DNA of 14,895 bases from Bacillota bacterium (GTDB lineage: Bacteria; Bacillota; Clostridia; Acetivibrionales; DSM-1351), in assembly GCA_023398105.1 (NCBI GenBank), contig JAEWST010000051.1, forward strand, positions 1 to 14,895, written 5' to 3'. Below, piece by piece: positions 1 to 6,576 of this stretch. Position 1 is the stretch's first letter. Each line of letters opens with the position of its first letter. Below the pieces are notes generated by a model. That model made no database searches. It was not told the DNA's origin and worked only from the letters and a program-made list of their open reading frames with translations. The translations under genes were made by a program, and so were the position numbers.

Positions 1-127
1 GAATGTAATAGCTCGAAAATAAAGTATGTACAAACAAGGTGTATTTTCGAGCTACAAAAACCACAAGTGGTTTTTGACGGTGTATTTGTACATCGAAAAA
101 TTTCATTTTGAATCTAGGCGTTATAAT
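1..127. repeat. Terminal inverted repeat, left copy (dispersed repeat at contig end)
   Basis: This is identical to the reverse complement of 14769-14895 over exactly 127 bases, after which the two ends diverge at once. Within it are two perfect hairpins: a 13-bp stem (9-21 with 42-54, arms beginning TAGCTCGAAAATA) and a 10-bp stem with a 2-base loop (55-64 with 67-76, CAAAAACCAC). The string GGTGTATTT occurs twice (38-46 and 79-87). No protein is encoded. A length of exactly 127 suggests a k-mer overlap of a short-read assembly, so the true repeat is probably longer and continues beyond the window. A diverged copy lies at 13347-13402. Confidence 0.9.
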
Positions 128-240
128 CGCTACTATTCAGCCTTTTAAAATGGATTACCAACTCAAACTTCGCACATAAAAAAAACACTTGTAATTACTA
201 ATTTACTGAACTTTTATTCTCTCACCCGAATTATCTGCAC

Positions 241-274
241 AAAAAAAGAACCATTCCTATTAAGAACAGTTCTT
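241..274 (-). terminator. Rho-independent terminator of the tRNA-Gly operon
   Basis: On the minus strand AAGAACTGTTCT pairs with GGAATGGTTCTT (12 bp, including three G-T wobbles) across a 5-base loop. The stem runs directly into seven T residues. It starts six bases after the encoded CCA end of tRNA-Gly(UCC), as expected for the end of the tRNA transcript. Confidence 0.85.
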
Positions 275-279
275 TCTTG

Positions 280-353
280 TGGAGCGGGTAGTGGGAATCG
301 AACCCACGCAATCAGCTTGGAAGGCTGATGTTCTACCATTGAACTACACCCGC
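280..353 (-). tRNA. tRNA-Gly (anticodon UCC), CCA encoded
   Basis: The minus strand folds as a 74-nt cloverleaf. The acceptor stem GCGGGT pairs with ACCCGC, followed by discriminator T and an encoded CCA. The D arm contains the AGTTCAATGGTAGAAC segment. The anticodon arm is CAGCC-TTCCAAG-type with TCC as anticodon, and the T arm reads GTGGG-TTCGATT-CCCAC. It decodes GGA and probably GGG. It is the second gene of a two-tRNA transcript, 52 bases after tRNA-Gly(GCC). Confidence 0.97.
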
Positions 354-405
354 AAATAACTATATATCAATCAGTAAAACTTACCATAAAGCATAATAAA
401 AATAA

Positions 406-480
406 TGGAGCGGGTTAAGAGAATCGAACTCTCGACTTTCACCTTGGCAAGGTGACACTCTACCACTGAGTTAAACCCGC
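406..480 (-). tRNA. tRNA-Gly (anticodon GCC), CCA encoded
   Basis: The minus strand folds as a 75-nt cloverleaf. Acceptor stem GCGGGTT pairs with AACCCGC, followed by T and CCA. The anticodon stem is TCACC/GGTGA around loop TTGCCAA, with anticodon GCC. The T arm is GAGAG-TTCGATT-CTCTC. It decodes GGC and GGU. It is the first gene of the glycine tRNA transcript. Its acceptor stem is nearly the same as that of the following tRNA, suggesting an old duplication within the isoacceptor pair. Confidence 0.97.
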
Positions 481-500
481 ATGACCTTTATGCAAGAGTT

Positions 501-529
501 ATTATACATATCACATAAGATTTTGTCAA
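501..529 (-). promoter_or_regulatory. Sigma-A-type promoter of the tRNA-Gly operon
   Basis: On the minus strand a perfect -35 TTGACA (524-529) is followed by a 17-base spacer and a perfect -10 TATAAT (501-506). The -10 lies about 20 bases before the first tRNA-Gly. Full consensus with optimal spacing fits a stable-RNA promoter. Confidence 0.92.
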
Positions 530-821
530 CACATTATTTTAAATTTTACTAACTTTTTGTTTAAAAACTCAATTGAAAAGTTAAATTCCACCCCCAGCTA
601 CTCTACATATGGAAGTTAATATTACAAAATTAACTTTCGCACCTAAAAAGTATATCTGTGCCACAAATTAACAATTTAATGTTATCTTTTTTATAGTATT
701 TTTTACCAAGGTAGATTTCTGCTTTAGAAATATATTTAAGGATAACCCTTAGTGTCTAATAACAGGTTCATATTAATGTATTTTAAACATAATGGCAAAA
801 CTTAACAGTGATTCTTATGTC
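530..821. other. Spacer without a recognised gene between RiPP operon end and tRNA promoter
   Basis: No open frame with a ribosome binding site was found. There are two short hairpins: AAGTTAAT (613-620) with ATTAACTT (629-636), and ATTTCT/AGAAAT around 715-731. Neither is followed by a clear T run on the minus strand, so I could not assign a terminator for the upstream subtilase gene. Confidence 0.6.
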
Positions 822-2462
822 TTAATCCCAGTCAAGCTTACTATCCTCGTCAAACATCTCAATGATATATTTATATAGTGTCTCTATATAGAATTCATTG
901 GATATGTCTATTATTTCCCCTCCACCACTCTCATGCACATTCCCTGTGATGATTCGTATATTTTTACTTTCTGTACAGCAATCAATAGTATCATGCGTAT
1001 TCTGGTTTTTTTCGTTTTGAATACAAATCTTAATATCTATTTCATATCTGTTTTCCAGCTTTTCAAAATAATCAGCTTCCTTATTTAAAGCATCAATGCC
1101 CAAAATAATTATATCAGGGTCGTATATTCTGATTAGGTGTTCAAGAGAAATATGCTCCGACCCATCCTCTAGTGCATTTCCCATACTAGGCAAATATTCG
1201 ATTTCTGCTGGAATTCCTTCATATGAATCCGACACTGCAATGGCGTTATAACCGTTTTCACGAAAAATATCCTTCAATTTTCCGATGCAATTAAGAAATT
1301 CAATACCGCTGAAATCATATATAGCTATCACAGGCACATCAACATATGCTTTTACACCACTAGTTACATTTGCATAAACTGACGGATGAAATATTTTAAT
1401 TCTTTCGCTACTATCATCGTAGCAAATATTTTGATGTGGCAAATTATCGCCAAGGCAGACTAAGTTCTTCTCCATGCTACTGACAAAATTTACTAAATCA
1501 AGTAGACTTGTGCCATTTGCTGTACAAGCTGAAGGGGTCAAATTGGCTATAACGGTGTCAATTCCATCTAGAATATCTTTGCTTTTTTTTAAGTATTCAA
1601 GAATTCTTTCTATACCCCCTTCACTTTTACTACATTCAATATCAATTGCTCTTTTTACCATTCCCTTGTAAGGTATATTCACCTCTGGTTTTTTTGAGCA
1701 GTTTGTATTGAATACTATAGCGTTTTCTATCCAGTCAGCCCTTGGGTACATGTTTGCATGCCAATTTGCTGGCAAGTCATTTTCCGCACTCTCCGCAAGC
1801 TTGCGCTTAATTTTCTGAAGGGACATAGAGGGATTCTGCCGTAAAATATTACTAACTATTGCAGTTATCATAGGTGTAGCAAAACTGTTGCATGGAGCTG
1901 TTGTTTTTTCAGTGCCATCATATTTTACGAGAAAATGAGTTGCACAAGCTGTTATGTCTATTCCATCTAGTGGGTAACAATTATAGCTATACTGTCCTTC
2001 CTGCAATTTGCCTTCAATATCACATTTTACTCCGATAACATTTGATAAAGAGGCTGGCTGAGTATATATATTTCCATTATTACATGCTGCTACAACAATG
2101 ACTCCTTTTCTGGCAACATAATTCACAGCCTTCCGCACCTCTTCATAATCCCTGAAGTCAATTGTACCAAGGCTTAAATTTACAAACTTTATGTTATTGT
2201 CCCCACACCAGTATAGGGCTGTAATAAGCTGGTCTCTAACTCCTCGCCCAGTCTCATTGAGCACTTTTATACTGCCTAATCTAGCATCAGGACTGTATTT
2301 CTTGATAATTGCTCCGCAGGTGGTAGCGTGGCTAGGCTCGTACGGGGAGTAATCCGCCCGCTGATGAATCTGAAGGTCTCTGGTTACTTCTAAATTCAGC
2401 CACATACTTCCTGTGTTATAAAGCTTTTCATTTATCCCATCATCAATAATAACTATTTTCAT
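822..2462 (-). CDS. Cytoplasmic S8 (subtilisin-like) peptidase with C-terminal TIGR04066-like domain, RiPP cassette
   Basis: This 546-residue protein has no signal peptide or membrane segment. The N-terminal half (about 1-250) is a subtilase: Asp7 in VIIDDGI, His45 in SHATTCGAI, oxyanion Asn128 in AACNNG and Ser193 in CNSFATPM, so the triad is complete. The second half (about 257-546) is not a usual subtilase domain. It matches the TIGR04066-type protein of the same operon in order: KD-L---DTV, KN-+C, PVI-I-----------GY and DPDIIILG. ATG at 2462, four bases after the stop of the ACP-like gene, gives a start typical for subtilases (MKIVIIDDGI); an in-frame GTG at 2474 overlapping that gene is the alternative. 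It is the last gene of the cassette. Removal of the precursor leader is a plausible role, inferred from context only. Confidence 0.88.
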   Translation of the reverse strand: MKIVIIDDGINEKLYNTGSMWLNLEVTRDLQIHQRADYSPYEPSHATTCGAIIKKYSPDARLGSIKVLNETGRGVRDQLITALYWCGDNNIKFVNLSLGTIDFRDYEEVRKAVNYVARKGVIVVAACNNGNIYTQPASLSNVIGVKCDIEGKLQEGQYSYNCYPLDGIDITACATHFLVKYDGTEKTTAPCNSFATPMITAIVSNILRQNPSMSLQKIKRKLAESAENDLPANWHANMYPRADWIENAIVFNTNCSKKPEVNIPYKGMVKRAIDIECSKSEGGIERILEYLKKSKDILDGIDTVIANLTPSACTANGTSLLDLVNFVSSMEKNLVCLGDNLPHQNICYDDSSERIKIFHPSVYANVTSGVKAYVDVPVIAIYDFSGIEFLNCIGKLKDIFRENGYNAIAVSDSYEGIPAEIEYLPSMGNALEDGSEHISLEHLIRIYDPDIIILGIDALNKEADYFEKLENRYEIDIKICIQNEKNQNTHDTIDCCTESKNIRIITGNVHESGGGEIIDISNEFYIETLYKYIIEMFDEDSKLDWD

Positions 2463-2466
2463 TTGT

Positions 2467-2727
2467 CTATTCACTTCTCAGTTCATTATCTATAATTTTA
2501 CAGATATCGGTATAGGTACTGAATTGACCTGAGGCGATAGCTTCTTGTGGGATTTTTATTGAAAATTCTTCTTCAACATCAAAAAATAGATATAATAAAT
2601 CTCTAGGAGGCATGCCGAACTCTTGTCCTAGAAGTTTTTTATCTCTAACCTCCTCTTTGATTGGGCTCATCTCTATTCCAAATCTTTTCTTAAATATATC
2701 ATCCAGCCTTTTCTCTATATGTTCCAT
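2467..2727 (-). CDS. Acyl-carrier-like protein of peptide maturation cassette (TIGR04069-type), no Ppant serine
   Basis: An 86-residue protein with acyl carrier protein character: an acidic helical fold and the helix-II/III pattern FFDVEEEFSIKIPQEAI (48-64), matching the ACP pattern ALEEEFDIEIPDE. Counting back from EEEF, the DSL motif that carries phosphopantetheine is replaced by Pro40-Pro41-Arg42, so the usual attachment serine is absent. It should therefore not carry a thioester and may act as a docking or scaffold protein. A strong AAGGAGG lies 7 bases before the ATG, and the gene starts 12 bases after the stop of the TIGR04066-type gene. I recall NCBI family TIGR04069 (peptide maturation system acyl carrier-related protein) as the matching model; this was not searched. 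Confidence 0.85.
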   Translation of the reverse strand: MEHIEKRLDDIFKKRFGIEMSPIKEEVRDKKLLGQEFGMPPRDLLYLFFDVEEEFSIKIPQEAIASGQFSTYTDICKIIDNELRSE

Positions 2728-2739
2728 TTTTCATCCTCC

Positions 2740-3855
2740 TTAAAAAGCCGATACTTCTGCATAGTCGCTTAATTTATCCAATATGAATTTGCACATTTCA
2801 TCTGCATTATCTTCCTCAAGAATATTAAAGACTGGTGTTTCTAGCCCAGATAAATTTTCAACTTTTTGAGTAATAGCCATTGAATCCAGCAACGTATAAC
2901 ACATTTGCATAGATGAATCAGTTCTCATCCAGTCAAGCTGATAATTCGACAAGTTAAAGCAATCTACTTTAAACCCTAATTTATACTGCAAGGATTTACA
3001 AACGTTTTCAAAATATGCAGGTTTATATTCATCATACAGGATACTGCAAATTGCCGCATCAGGAATAACAGCCTGAGATATTTCATAGGAAGTAATTCCA
3101 TAATTGCAGGTGTACTTGTTATTAACTTTCATTGTCCCGCCAGGAAGTCCGATAATTATAACATCTGGCTCCTCTTCCTTTTCCATTTTCTTAATATAAT
3201 GATTGAACAAGGTAATCTTTTCTGGCTCCGATAAGCTGTTGCCATACATAAAGCTCGGCATAGAGTGAAAGCCTAAAAGCTCACAATGTTTTTTTGTTCC
3301 AACTTGGCTAACTTTATAGCCTTCCTTAATCAACCTTTTTCTGAGAGCCAGCTGAATTTCAAATTTATTTGCTCTCTCCGACATTCCCAATACGAAAATA
3401 ACTGGTGTATTTATGTTATAGATTTCACTTTTTTCTGGCGAAGACCATACTTCATTGTCATTTAGAAAATCACAGCTTACCCCATTGTTTGAAGCAAGTT
3501 CAGCTAGCTCCTTTTTTATTTTGTCGTCAACATTCAATTCACACAGGATATTCTTCTTTTCTTTTATGGCTTCCAGCATTTTAGGATAAATTATTTTTTC
3601 AAAATCCAGCTTCAAAAAAGAATCAATAAAGAGCACGGTATCGCAAGCACCCAGAGCATCTTTAAAATTCCCCTCAACCTTTATTCCTGTTTCTTTCAAC
3701 TTGCCTGCGCTTCCTGCATCTTTGCCAACAAAACCCCATCCATTAGGTGAGACTAATTTTGTTATCTCATATTCATTTATTAGCTCAGTATGCTTAATTG
3801 CAGCTAAAAAATCATTATCAAAGGGATATACAAGTAGTCTTTGCTTCTGTATCAT
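2740..3855 (-). CDS. Peptide maturation system protein, TIGR04066-type
   Basis: A 371-residue soluble protein that I recognise as the TIGR04066-type partner of clostridial Cys-rich peptide maturases; its biochemical function is unknown. The N-terminal part (1-145) looks like a Rossmann-like domain with LLVYPFDND at the start and ACDTVLFIDSF at 70-80. The second part (about 150-270) starts with PVIFVLGMSERANKFE. This resembles a nucleotide-binding P-loop, but GK[ST] is replaced by NKF (Lys164), so it is degenerate. DVIIIGLPGGTMK follows at 231-243. GGGAGG lies 9 bases before the ATG. The gene starts 31 bases after the maturase stop, so they are one transcript. The second half of the adjacent subtilase is a diverged relative. 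Confidence 0.85.
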   Translation of the reverse strand: MIQKQRLLVYPFDNDFLAAIKHTELINEYEITKLVSPNGWGFVGKDAGSAGKLKETGIKVEGNFKDALGACDTVLFIDSFLKLDFEKIIYPKMLEAIKEKKNILCELNVDDKIKKELAELASNNGVSCDFLNDNEVWSSPEKSEIYNINTPVIFVLGMSERANKFEIQLALRKRLIKEGYKVSQVGTKKHCELLGFHSMPSFMYGNSLSEPEKITLFNHYIKKMEKEEEPDVIIIGLPGGTMKVNNKYTCNYGITSYEISQAVIPDAAICSILYDEYKPAYFENVCKSLQYKLGFKVDCFNLSNYQLDWMRTDSSMQMCYTLLDSMAITQKVENLSGLETPVFNILEEDNADEMCKFILDKLSDYAEVSAF

Positions 3856-3886
3856 CTTCTTTTACCTCCCATTGTTTTTTTGTAAT

Positions 3887-5320
3887 TTAAATAATAAGTT
3901 CTTCCTCAGCATCAAAGTCATATCCCAGTTCCAATAATGTACAGAAGTCCTTCAATTGTTCTTCTATATCTCTTTTTGTACTCACACATTCCTTCAGCCT
4001 TTTTTCCGAAGTCAGCTCTTTTGTGTCGTCTGCAAAAGCGGCACACTGGGTGCAATATCTGAAAGCCCAGCAATTCTTGCAGCTTTCCTCTGTAACTTTA
4101 GCTACATTGAGTATTCTCAAGCACTTTTCAAGATCAAAGCCATCCTCCACGTTCCCTATCTTCATTACCTCCGAAGCTTCGCTTACCCGCTCGCAAGGGT
4201 AAAATACACCGTCTACATCCATAAACAGTCTCATCTGTCCAGGTATACAAGGTCCTCCCGGATGTCCATAATCATAAAGACCTAATGTAGGTGTTCTTTT
4301 ATTATTATATTTGCTTTTTAACCTGTCAAAATAAGATAGGTTTAACTTACTGACATACTTTTTCTCAAGCCGTCCCAGTTTGTATAAGAAAACTTTGAAA
4401 AATTCATATCTATAATCTGCTCTAAAATTTTCATTTATCGTCAAAGGCTCTTCCAAATAATTGGTAGAAGGCAAGGTAGACATTTGAGTGGCATCCTTTA
4501 CCATATCATAATTTATAAAAAACTCGGATATGCATTTAAAGTCGGCTGTCGGATCCATAACCACATTAAACAATATCTTTTTAAAATACTCCGGATATTT
4601 TCTCTTGAGATTTTCCATATTCTCCATCATTTTATCAAAAGAACCTTCCCCGCTGCCAGCAAACTTTCTATGATTGTTATGGATTTCTCTTGGCCCATCT
4701 AGACTGATGCTAAGCATGATATCGTTTTCAGATAAATACTTTATAATATCTTCATTCAGTAGTGTTGCATTGGTTGTAATGGAAAAGGACAGTTCTTTTC
4801 CCTCAGCATGTTCCTTTGCATATTCTACACATTTCTTTATGAGTTCAAACTCCAAAAGAGGTTCTCCGCCGTAAAATCCCACATTTATATTTTTTGAGCC
4901 CTGAGAATGTGTAATCAAAAAATCAATTCCCTTTTTTGCTATATCAAAGCTCATCCTTTTACTTTGATGTTTCCTGTTCTGGTAATGACCAGAATCACCC
5001 GAATATATACAATATTCACACCGCAGATTGCATTGCTGCGTCACCTGTAGAATAATCTTTTCTAGGGTACTGTCTAGGATATCATTCAGATTTTTACTTG
5101 CAGGATGCAATATCTCGTTTATCTTTTCATCTGATAAAAATCCATTCTTAATCATTTTATTGACTTCAATTTTGGTGATAAATTGAAGTTCATTTGTCCT
5201 TCCATCTAAATAATCATAGGCTTCCTTACTTACATTTATAATTTTGTTTGTGTTGACGTCGTATATATAGCATCCACCTGCTGTACAGAATGGGTAAATA
5301 AACGGTTTTGATTCAAGCAT
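3887..5320 (-). CDS. ccpM: Radical SAM/SPASM Cys-rich peptide maturase, CcpM-type
   Basis: A 477-residue enzyme expected to use S-adenosylmethionine and iron-sulfur clusters to install cross-links on the Cys-rich precursor encoded upstream. Residues about 8-70 (FCTAGGCYIYDVNTNKI onward) look like a PqqD-like recognition domain. The radical SAM cluster motif is CNLRCEYC (Cys97, Cys101, Cys104), with GGEPL at 151-155 and SISLDGP at 204-210. The C-terminal SPASM region has cysteines at 358, 376 (YPCER), 414 and 417 (CKNC), 423 and 426 (CTQC) and 445, enough for auxiliary clusters. I chose the ATG at 5320 because GAGGAGGG precedes it; the frame stays open upstream to 5428 but without a binding site and across a hairpin. 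Related maturases make thioether-bridged peptides (sactipeptide/ranthipeptide class); the bond made here is not known. Confidence 0.92.
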   Translation of the reverse strand: MLESKPFIYPFCTAGGCYIYDVNTNKIINVSKEAYDYLDGRTNELQFITKIEVNKMIKNGFLSDEKINEILHPASKNLNDILDSTLEKIILQVTQQCNLRCEYCIYSGDSGHYQNRKHQSKRMSFDIAKKGIDFLITHSQGSKNINVGFYGGEPLLEFELIKKCVEYAKEHAEGKELSFSITTNATLLNEDIIKYLSENDIMLSISLDGPREIHNNHRKFAGSGEGSFDKMMENMENLKRKYPEYFKKILFNVVMDPTADFKCISEFFINYDMVKDATQMSTLPSTNYLEEPLTINENFRADYRYEFFKVFLYKLGRLEKKYVSKLNLSYFDRLKSKYNNKRTPTLGLYDYGHPGGPCIPGQMRLFMDVDGVFYPCERVSEASEVMKIGNVEDGFDLEKCLRILNVAKVTEESCKNCWAFRYCTQCAAFADDTKELTSEKRLKECVSTKRDIEEQLKDFCTLLELGYDFDAEEELII

Positions 5321-5347
5321 AAACGCCCTCCTCACATTCTTTAAATT

Positions 5348-5382
5348 AGTCCAGCAAAAGGATAATATTCTTTTGCTGGACT
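5348..5382 (-). terminator. Strong hairpin between precursor and maturase genes (candidate attenuator)
   Basis: A perfect 13-bp stem (AGTCCAGCAAAAG, 5348-5360, with its complement at 5370-5382) has a 9-base loop. It lies in the 146-base gap between the precursor stop and the maturase start. On the minus strand it is followed only by AATTT, so termination would be partial. Such elements commonly let a short precursor be expressed far above its enzymes, or protect the 3' end of the precursor mRNA; this role is inferred. Confidence 0.65.
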
Positions 5383-5466
5383 TTTGACTATCAGTTGCCT
5401 GTTGAGTAATAAATGTCATGGTATACATTACTCTTTTGGCTCGTTGGCTTTGAATTATATGCTACT

Positions 5467-5616
5467 CTAGTTGTATTGTCCACGCCAAATATTTTGATTT
5501 ATACCCGGTTCATTGGAAGGACACATACTGTTGCACGAAGAATTACAACAAACATAACAGCCATACGCTTCAACACTCTCTACCATTTCATGAGTCTTTT
5601 TACCTAATTTTCTCAT
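5467..5616 (-). CDS. Cys-rich RiPP precursor peptide (CLI_3235/CLOSPO_01332-like)
   Basis: A 49-residue peptide. The leader MRKLGKKTHEMVESVEAY is the type I know from putative bacteriocin precursors of the CLI_3235 class (KLGKK near the start, then an ETVEAY-like stretch). The core is GCYVCCNSSCNSMC with cysteines at 20, 23, 24, 28 and 32, followed by a Cys-free tail ending IWRGQYN. GAGGAGG precedes two consecutive ATG codons; I chose the second (7 bases from the site, giving the family-like MRKLGKK start), and the first at 5619 adds one Met. It is the first gene of the cassette, directly upstream of a radical SAM maturase, and is short enough to be missed by length filters. The mature product and its activity are unknown. 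Confidence 0.88.
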   Translation of the reverse strand: MRKLGKKTHEMVESVEAYGCYVCCNSSCNSMCPSNEPGINQNIWRGQYN

Positions 5617-5634
5617 CATTTCACCTCCTCACAT

Positions 5635-5654
5635 TTTGACCTTCGAATGTCAAA
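5635..5654. promoter_or_regulatory. Imperfect palindrome just upstream of the precursor ribosome binding site
   Basis: TTTGAC-C-TTCGAA-T-GTCAAA is a 20-base dyad with only one mismatched pair, ending five bases before the GAGGAGG of the precursor gene. It could be a repressor operator or a 5'-UTR hairpin limiting translation. No confident -35/-10 pair was found upstream, so the position relative to the transcription start is unknown. Confidence 0.45.
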
Positions 5655-6294
5655 GTTCGCGACCACTTAAACATTCTCTCTATACTGAATTCCTTTTATT
5701 TCCTCGAGTTAAAATACAGGAATCAATACCAAATTAAATAACCTGCTTGTACATACCCCACCTATCGGAAGTCTGCTGATATCATAAATTACAAGTGCTT
5801 TTTAATGTACCGAGTGTGATTATTAAATCTTAATTCCAGCAATAATTTGTTTCATTGTAAATAATGTTAACACAGTTATGTTTTTTAAAGATTGTATTTT
5901 TATTGTAATTTTAATGCATAACATGTGCATTATTGTTACATTAACCTTAATATTCAACTTTCGCAGTTGAATATTTTAGGTATGGGATTTTTATGTGCAA
6001 AAGTTAATTTATTAGTTTACTCACAAAAAATACACCAGCAAAAATATAGCTAGTGTACTATTTGATTGACTACTTTTACTTTTAACATATACATAATTTT
6101 ACAGCGAGTCCCATTACCGCTATATTTCCGAAAAACTTTGGCTTATTTATTAAGCTTTCTTAAGATATTCTTTTAATAATGTTCAGTCATATGACATGAC
6201 AAATTCACAATCATTTGTTATCAATTCAATCTACATATATTATCTCTGAACTGTAACCTTACTAATTCTATATGTATTGAGTAAACTGTCGCCC

Positions 6295-6333
6295 TTATTG
6301 TCAACCATAATACAATTTTATAGTTGACAATAA
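6295..6333. promoter_or_regulatory. Candidate BirA (biotin repressor) operator upstream of bioY
   Basis: TTATTGTCAAC (6295-6305) and GTTGACAATAA (6323-6333) form a perfect 11-bp inverted repeat around a 17-base AT-rich spacer. The known BirA site in Firmicutes is of the form TTGTTAAC, about 15 bases, GTTAACAA; the arms here (TTGTCAAC/GTTGACAA) differ by one base each. The right arm covers a -35 box on the plus strand. The site lies about 245 bases before bioY, farther than usual, so the call rests on arm sequence and the downstream gene. Confidence 0.55.
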
Positions 6334-6352
6334 ATCGTTAATCCTTTATACT
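6324..6352 (+). promoter_or_regulatory. Sigma-A-type promoter likely driving bioY
   Basis: TTGACA (6324-6329), a 17-base spacer and TATACT (6347-6352) form a near-consensus promoter on the plus strand. It overlaps the right arm of the putative BirA operator, so a bound repressor would block the -35. It implies a 5' leader of about 220 bases before the bioY ATG. Confidence 0.65.
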
Positions 6353-6576
6353 TCAATTGCAATCATTGTTTTGGATTAATTACAAGTAGCCTCTATTCCA
6401 ATCAATGCCCTGATAACAGTTTAAGGATATTTATATGGCAGCATTCAGAAGTTATATTTAAGATGGCGTTCAAGTTTATTTCTATCTGGTGATTTTTTAA
6501 GAACTGTAGGTAATAGCACTAAACAGGATATAGAAAAGTTAAGTCAGCAATTAATTTTATTAAAATGGAGATAATT

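Larger units (their letters stand above)
5655..6576. other. Long divergent intergenic region, hairpin-rich, no recognised gene
   Basis: About 920 bases separate the RiPP operon (minus) from bioY (plus). It contains an 11-bp hairpin at 5949-5975 (AATATTCAACT, loop TTCGC), a weaker hairpin around 6029-6063, and the bioY promoter/operator region at 6295-6352 annotated separately. A 49-codon frame without ATG, GTG or TTG (6425-6574) runs into the start of bioY. A 17-codon frame (5621-5674, minus) ends one base before the first precursor ATG. Neither is convincing as a gene. No regulator gene for the cassette is present here. Confidence 0.6.

Noticed and set aside
715..731. Hairpin ATTTCT/AGAAAT as terminator of the RiPP operon
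   Set aside because: Only 6 bp and no T run follows on the minus strand.
5321..5428. In-frame upstream extension of the radical SAM protein by 36 residues (MYTMTFITQQ...)
   Set aside because: It has no ribosome binding site and crosses the 13-bp hairpin. The ATG at 5320 has an excellent GAGGAGGG and begins a family-like N-terminus.
6066..6093. Possible plus-strand promoter TTGACT, 16 bases, TATACA
   Set aside because: The match is weak and nothing is encoded directly downstream; the element at 6324-6352 is better placed and closer to consensus.
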